The notes beneath the pieces are model-generated. The model was not told the DNA's origin. It saw nothing but the letters and a program-made list of their open reading frames with translations, and ran no database searches. Positions 6,365 through 9,671 of a stretch of DNA of 9,671 bases are shown one piece after another (positions within the stretch are counted from its first letter, which is position 1; each line of letters opens with the position of its first letter). The stretch is from an uncultured Elusimicrobia bacterium. Lineage in GTDB: Bacteria > Elusimicrobiota > Endomicrobiia > Endomicrobiales > Endomicrobiaceae. Made by a program: the position numbers and the translations under genes. The DNA is taken from assembly GCA_947168325.1 (NCBI GenBank), contig CAMVLN010000053.1, positions 1 to 9,671 of the forward strand, written 5' to 3'.

Positions 6365-7474
6365 ATGAGAATAGTAATAAAAATAGGAACCAGCACACTT
6401 GTAGATAAAAGAGGAAAACTGAGTACTATTTATATAGATTCTTTTGCCAAAGAAATATCAATGTTAAAACAGAGTAAAGATATAGATGTTATTTTGGTAA
6501 GTTCTGGAGCAATTGGTACAGCAATGGGATATTTAAATTTAAACAAAAAACCAAAAGAATTAAGAAAAAAACAGGCACTAGCATCAATTGGACAACCTTT
6601 AATAATGCAAGCATATAGAAAATCTTTTGAAGCATTTAATTTAACTGTTTCTCAGATATTGCTCACAAGATATGATTTTGATGATAGACAAAGGTATATA
6701 AATATTAGAAACTCTATAAATGAACTTTTAAATATGAAAAATGTTATTCCTATAATAAACGAAAATGATACTATTGCAATAGATGAAGTAAACTTTGGAG
6801 ATAATGATACATTGAGTGCTGTTGTCGCTTCCGAAGTTCAAGCAGATATGCTGTTTATTTTAACAGATGTTGATGGCTTTTATAATGGAGTTCCTGGAAA
6901 ATCAGCAATAATATCAAAAATTACAAAAATAACAGATGAATTGTTAGAGTTGGCAAGTCCAGTATCTAGTAGTGGAAAAGGGCAGGGTGGAATGTACACA
7001 AAACTTGTTGCTGCTAAAATTGCTACAAGTTCAGGAGTTACAACCTTTATTATAAATGGCAAAAAAATAAATTTGATTTCAGCTGCTGTTAATGGACAAA
7101 CAGTAGGAACAGAATTTGTTCCCACAAAAGCATTACAATTAAGAAAAAGTTGGATTGCTTTTGGAAAAAAAGCTAAAGGTTATGTTTTGATTGATGCAAA
7201 TGCAACTGTTGCCATAAGAAATAAAGGTAAAAGTTTATTATCTTCAGGAATATTAAATACAGAAGGAAATTTTAATAGAGGTGATACAATAAGTGTTGTA
7301 GTGTTAGATCCTATAGAAAAACAAAATATAGAAATTGCTAGAGGTTTATCTAATTACAATTCTATAGATTTATTAAAAATTATAGGTAAAACAACAACAC
7401 AAATAAATCAAGAATATCCTGAAATGTTATGTGAAGAAGTTATTCATAAGGATAATTTAGTGATAATAAAATAA
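6365..7474 (+). CDS. proB: Glutamate 5-kinase with PUA domain
   Basis: The enzyme phosphorylates glutamate to gamma-glutamyl phosphate, the first and usually proline-feedback-inhibited step of proline synthesis. At 369 residues it is full length with the standard two domains. The amino-acid kinase domain covers about 1-255: KIGTS (6-10), VSSGAI (45-50), the glutamate/proline-site stretch INENDTI (131-137), FGDNDTLSA (144-152) and TDVDGFY (167-173). The nucleotide loop reads GKGQGGMYTK (204-213), where GTGGM or GSGGM is usual, so Gln replaces Thr/Ser. The C-terminal PUA domain (about 268-357) includes SLLSSGI, GNFNRGD and ARGLSNY. The usual ending HRDNLV appears as HKDNLV (361-366). AGG (6356-6358) overlapping the previous stop is the ribosome site. 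proA and proC are not in the window, so the next enzymes must be encoded elsewhere. Confidence 0.96.
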   Translation: MRIVIKIGTSTLVDKRGKLSTIYIDSFAKEISMLKQSKDIDVILVSSGAIGTAMGYLNLNKKPKELRKKQALASIGQPLIMQAYRKSFEAFNLTVSQILLTRYDFDDRQRYINIRNSINELLNMKNVIPIINENDTIAIDEVNFGDNDTLSAVVASEVQADMLFILTDVDGFYNGVPGKSAIISKITKITDELLELASPVSSSGKGQGGMYTKLVAAKIATSSGVTTFIINGKKINLISAAVNGQTVGTEFVPTKALQLRKSWIAFGKKAKGYVLIDANATVAIRNKGKSLLSSGILNTEGNFNRGDTISVVVLDPIEKQNIEIARGLSNYNSIDLLKIIGKTTTQINQEYPEMLCEEVIHKDNLVIIK

Positions 7475-7488
7475 AAACGAAATAAAAA

Positions 7489-8025
7489 ATGAAATTAAAA
7501 GAAAAGGTTTATAAAAAAAACAAAATTTATACTGGAATAGCTGTGGATTTTTATAATGATGAAATTATTTTGCCAAATGGTAAGAAAGCAGTAAGGGAAT
7601 ACATAAATCATCCAGGAGCAGTTGCAATAGTTCCTTTCGTAAATAAGGAAGATATTATTTTGGTAAGACAATATAGATATCCTGTTGATAAAATAACTTA
7701 CGAAATTCCAGCAGGTAAACTTGACCATGATAAAAAAGAATCTTTGTTAAATTGTGCAAAAAGAGAATTAAAAGAAGAAACCGGATATAGCACAAAAACA
7801 ATAAAAAAGCTTATTTCTTTTTGGCCATCAAGTGCATTTTCAAATGAAAAACTTATTATTTATGTAGCAAAAAATTTAGTTAAAGGAAAAGCAAATCCTG
7901 ATGCGGATGAATTTATAGAAAATTTAGTAGTACCATTTAAAAGAGCTTTACAAATGGTAAAACAAGGAAAAATAAAAGATTCTAAAACAGTAATTGCTTT
8001 ACTATATATTGCATCAAAAATATAG
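7489..8025 (+). CDS. Nudix hydrolase, ADP-ribose pyrophosphatase type
   Basis: This 178-residue protein matches the ADP-ribose pyrophosphatase subgroup of Nudix enzymes, which split ADP-ribose to AMP and ribose 5-phosphate. Subgroup signs are LPNGK (28-32), HPGAVAIVPF (41-50), VRQYRYP (59-65), YEIPAGK (71-77) and the FWPSSAFSNE stretch (111-120) after the box. The Nudix box runs from G76 to about Y100: the metal-binding part RELKEETGY (92-100) is intact, but the spacing from G76 to the next conserved Glu (E84) is seven residues rather than five. The likely effect is only a longer loop. No Shine-Dalgarno is visible in the A-rich 14-nt gap before the ATG, so translation may depend on coupling to proB or on the unstructured A-rich leader. 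The match from the first residues (LKEK) to the family supports this start. Confidence 0.88.
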   Translation: MKLKEKVYKKNKIYTGIAVDFYNDEIILPNGKKAVREYINHPGAVAIVPFVNKEDIILVRQYRYPVDKITYEIPAGKLDHDKKESLLNCAKRELKEETGYSTKTIKKLISFWPSSAFSNEKLIIYVAKNLVKGKANPDADEFIENLVVPFKRALQMVKQGKIKDSKTVIALLYIASKI

Positions 8026-8038
8026 TTAAAAAAGATAT

Positions 8039-8488
8039 ATGCAAAATCAAGAAAAATCAATTGGAGCTTTTTTATATAAAATAGAAAATAATAAAATATT
8101 TTTTTTGCTAATATATTCTAAAAGAAACAGGGAGTGGGGTTTTCCTAAAGGACATGCTAATGTAGGTGAAACTGAACTAGAAACAGCAAGAAGAGAAATT
8201 AAAGAAGAAACTGGTATTATAGATATAAATTTTAAAAAAGGTTTTCGTTGTGTAGATATATATAAGATTAAAGGAGCTTTGGATTTTACAAAAAATAAAA
8301 TAATTGATAAAATTGTAGTGTATTATATTGCAAAAACTAATTCTGATTTTATTGGCTGTTGCGACGAAGAGATTGATGAAGGCAGGTGGTTAGAGTTTAA
8401 AGAGGCAATTAGCTGTTTAAAGTATACTAATCAAAAAAATTTATTAAAAGAGGCTTGTAGATTTATTAAGAAATGGGAGGAAAAGTAA
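8039..8488 (+). CDS. Nudix hydrolase, diadenosine tetraphosphate (Ap4A) hydrolase type
   Basis: This 149-residue protein has a textbook Nudix box, GX5EX7REUXEEXGU, from G38 to I60 (GHANVGE, then REIKEETGI). The preceding EWGFPKGH (32-39) and the N-terminal SIGAFLYK (7-14) are typical of the bis(5'-nucleosyl)-tetraphosphatase group, which cleaves Ap4A to ATP and AMP. Related Nudix proteins share EWGFPKGH, so mutT- or RppH-like activity cannot be excluded. A late EIDEGRWLEF (111-120) is the usual substrate-pocket strand. It lies 13 nt after the other Nudix gene with only a weak purine run before the ATG. Its last codons carry the strong SD of the next gene, and its TAA overlaps that gene's ATG by one base. 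Confidence 0.85.
   Translation: MQNQEKSIGAFLYKIENNKIFFLLIYSKRNREWGFPKGHANVGETELETARREIKEETGIIDINFKKGFRCVDIYKIKGALDFTKNKIIDKIVVYYIAKTNSDFIGCCDEEIDEGRWLEFKEAISCLKYTNQKNLLKEACRFIKKWEEK
8476..8480 (+). promoter_or_regulatory. Shine-Dalgarno that sets the next start at 8488
   Basis: GGAGG sits 7 nt before the ATG at 8488, within the last codons of the Ap4A-hydrolase-like gene. An earlier in-frame ATG at 8473 lies directly before this site, would place the SD inside the coding region and has no SD of its own. Confidence 0.8.
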
Positions 8489-9195
8489 TGAATCCAGTGT
8501 TAAATAAAAAAACATTTAGTAATTTATCTTATGAACAAGAAGCAATGACAGTAAATGGTGTAATAAATAAAAGTTTTGTTTTGTGGTTAGTATTAGCAGT
8601 TGGTGCATATTTTGGATGGGCATATCCTTCTGTTACTGCTCCATTGTTAATGCCGGCTATACTTATAGCATTAGTTTTGTCAATTATAATAGTTTTTAAA
8701 AGAAATACAGTTGCTTTGCTTTCTCCTTTTTATGCTTTTTGTGAAGGTTTAGTTTTGGGAACACTTACATTGTTTTTTGAAAAAGATTATCCTGGTATAG
8801 CTTTTAATGCAATATTTCTAACAATAACAGTTTTGTTTTGTATGTTAGCAGCTTTTAAAGCAGGATTTATAAAAGCAACAAATAAATTTTATTTGATAGT
8901 ATCAGTTTCAACTATAGCAATATGTTTGTTGTATGTTGTTGAATTGATATTATCTTTATGTGGAGTAGCAGGATTTAATTTTATTACAGCTTCTACTCCA
9001 TTAGGAATTGCATTTAGTGCTTTTGTTGTTATAATAGCAGCTCTTAATTTGATAATAGATTTTGATATGATAGAACAAGGTGTTAGTTATGGTGCCCCAA
9101 AGTATATGGAATGGTATGGTGCATTTGCTTTAATGGTTACAATAGTATGGTTATATCTAGAAATTTTAAGACTTTTGAGCAAAATAAGAAGATAG
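8488..9195 (+). CDS. YccA/Bax-inhibitor-1 family membrane protein (COG4760 type)
   Basis: From the ATG at 8488 this is 235 residues with about seven hydrophobic helices (roughly 29-47, 52-70, 76-97, 105-125, 134-158, 169-190, 209-228). The family signature at the start is NP.L....F....... MT.NGVINK (2-28), the EGL.LG motif is at 86-91, and the ending LNLIIDFDMIE...GAPKYMEWYGAF (186-213) is close to diagnostic for the uncharacterised YccA/Bax-inhibitor branch. The DFDMIE acidic pair corresponds to the conserved Asp region thought to gate Ca2+/H+ in BI-1 relatives such as BsYetJ. The biological role of this branch is not known; a cation leak or stress role is only inference. Translation is probably coupled to the upstream Nudix gene (TAATG overlap, strong SD). 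engB follows with no gap. Confidence 0.9.
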   Translation: MNPVLNKKTFSNLSYEQEAMTVNGVINKSFVLWLVLAVGAYFGWAYPSVTAPLLMPAILIALVLSIIIVFKRNTVALLSPFYAFCEGLVLGTLTLFFEKDYPGIAFNAIFLTITVLFCMLAAFKAGFIKATNKFYLIVSVSTIAICLLYVVELILSLCGVAGFNFITASTPLGIAFSAFVVIIAALNLIIDFDMIEQGVSYGAPKYMEWYGAFALMVTIVWLYLEILRLLSKIRR

Positions 9196-9671
9196 ATGGC
9201 TATAGATTTATCAAAAACTGTGTTTTTTATATCCCAAACAAAACCAGAATTATTGCCACAGTGTATTAGTGAAGTTGCTTTTGTAGGAAGATCTAATGTA
9301 GGTAAAAGTTCTGTAATAAACTCTGTTTGTAAAAATAAAAATCTTGCTAGAACTTCAAAAACTCCTGGCAGGACAAGAGCAATAAATGTTTTTACTTCTT
9401 CTAAATGTAGATGGATAGTTGATTTACCAGGGTATGGTTTTGCTAGGGTTTCAAATAAAGAAAAAGAAGTTTGGAAAGAAATGATAGAGCGATATATCAC
9501 ATCTAGAAAAACATTAAGAATGGTATATATTATTATAGATTCTCTTGTAGGTCCTACAGAGCTTGATTTTATGATGATAGATTGGATAAAAAATTTAAAA
9601 CTTCATTTTAAAATAATTTCAAATAAGACAGATAAAATTTGTAATTTAGATTTAAATTTATTAAAAGATAA
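9196..9671 (+). CDS. engB: Ribosome-biogenesis GTP-binding protein EngB/YsxC, 3' end missing
   Basis: The frame is open from ATG 9196 to the window edge, giving 158 residues. The family is about 195-210 residues, so some 40 are lost. Visible GTPase motifs are G1 GRSNVGKS (31-38), the G2 region TPGRTRAIN (56-64), G3 DLPGYGFA (76-83) and G4 NKTD (143-146). The helix segment GPTELDFMMIDW (119-130) is typical of EngB. The G4 motif is NKTD where TKxD is common in EngB; NKxD is the general GTPase form, so function should be kept. EngB assists late assembly of the large ribosomal subunit and is usually essential. The ATG directly abuts the TAG of the upstream membrane protein gene, with no strong SD, suggesting re-initiation. 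Confidence 0.95.
   Translation, partial: MAIDLSKTVFFISQTKPELLPQCISEVAFVGRSNVGKSSVINSVCKNKNLARTSKTPGRTRAINVFTSSKCRWIVDLPGYGFARVSNKEKEVWKEMIERYITSRKTLRMVYIIIDSLVGPTELDFMMIDWIKNLKLHFKIISNKTDKICNLDLNLLKD

Noticed and set aside
9087..9500. Minus-strand open frame of 137 codons
   Set aside because: It lies antisense to the end of the COG4760 gene and the engB GTPase motifs, which are clearly the real coding strand; its translation resembles no family I know.

Overview
The window is very AT-rich (roughly a quarter to 30% G+C by eye, not computed) and every gene reads left to right on the + strand. It carries twelve protein genes and no recognisable RNA gene, insertion sequence, CRISPR array or phage feature. 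The content is mostly housekeeping. Exported cell-wall proteins (a lytic transglycosylase with LysM, a membrane-anchored PASTA protein without a kinase) and a Sec-exported nitroreductase suggest an anaerobic, low-GC, probably diderm bacterium. An Elusimicrobiota/Endomicrobia-like origin is possible, but that is inference: no marker gene in the window settles the phylum.

Left part (1-1491): the C-terminal part of a radical SAM/SPASM protein, cut by the window edge, followed 15 nt later by phoU. The only sizeable non-coding gap (1492-1686) holds a weak A/T-only hairpin with a T-run and a near-consensus sigma-70 promoter (TTGAAA-17-TATAAT).

Right part (1687-9671): from that promoter an apparently continuous polycistron runs off the right edge. 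Its order is exported nitroreductase, ilvC (ketol-acid reductoisomerase), a kinase-less PASTA membrane protein, rpe, an MltD-like lytic transglycosylase, proB, an ADP-ribose-pyrophosphatase-like Nudix protein, an Ap4A-hydrolase-like Nudix protein, a YccA/Bax-inhibitor-1-type membrane protein (COG4760) and engB (GTPase, truncated by the edge). Gaps are 52 nt or less and several genes abut or overlap by one base, so translational coupling is likely.

The genes cover branched-chain amino acid and proline synthesis, the pentose phosphate pathway, nucleotide-derivative clean-up, peptidoglycan remodelling and ribosome assembly. They do not form one pathway. Two starts need moving inward (ilvC to 2321, the COG4760 gene to 8488) because a clear Shine-Dalgarno lies between the outer ATG and the inner one. 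I see no convincing undescribed system. The points most worth a second look are the Sec-exported flavoprotein, the PASTA-rpe pairing with a PrkC-like tail, the altered conserved motifs in IlvC, and the absence of TGA stops.
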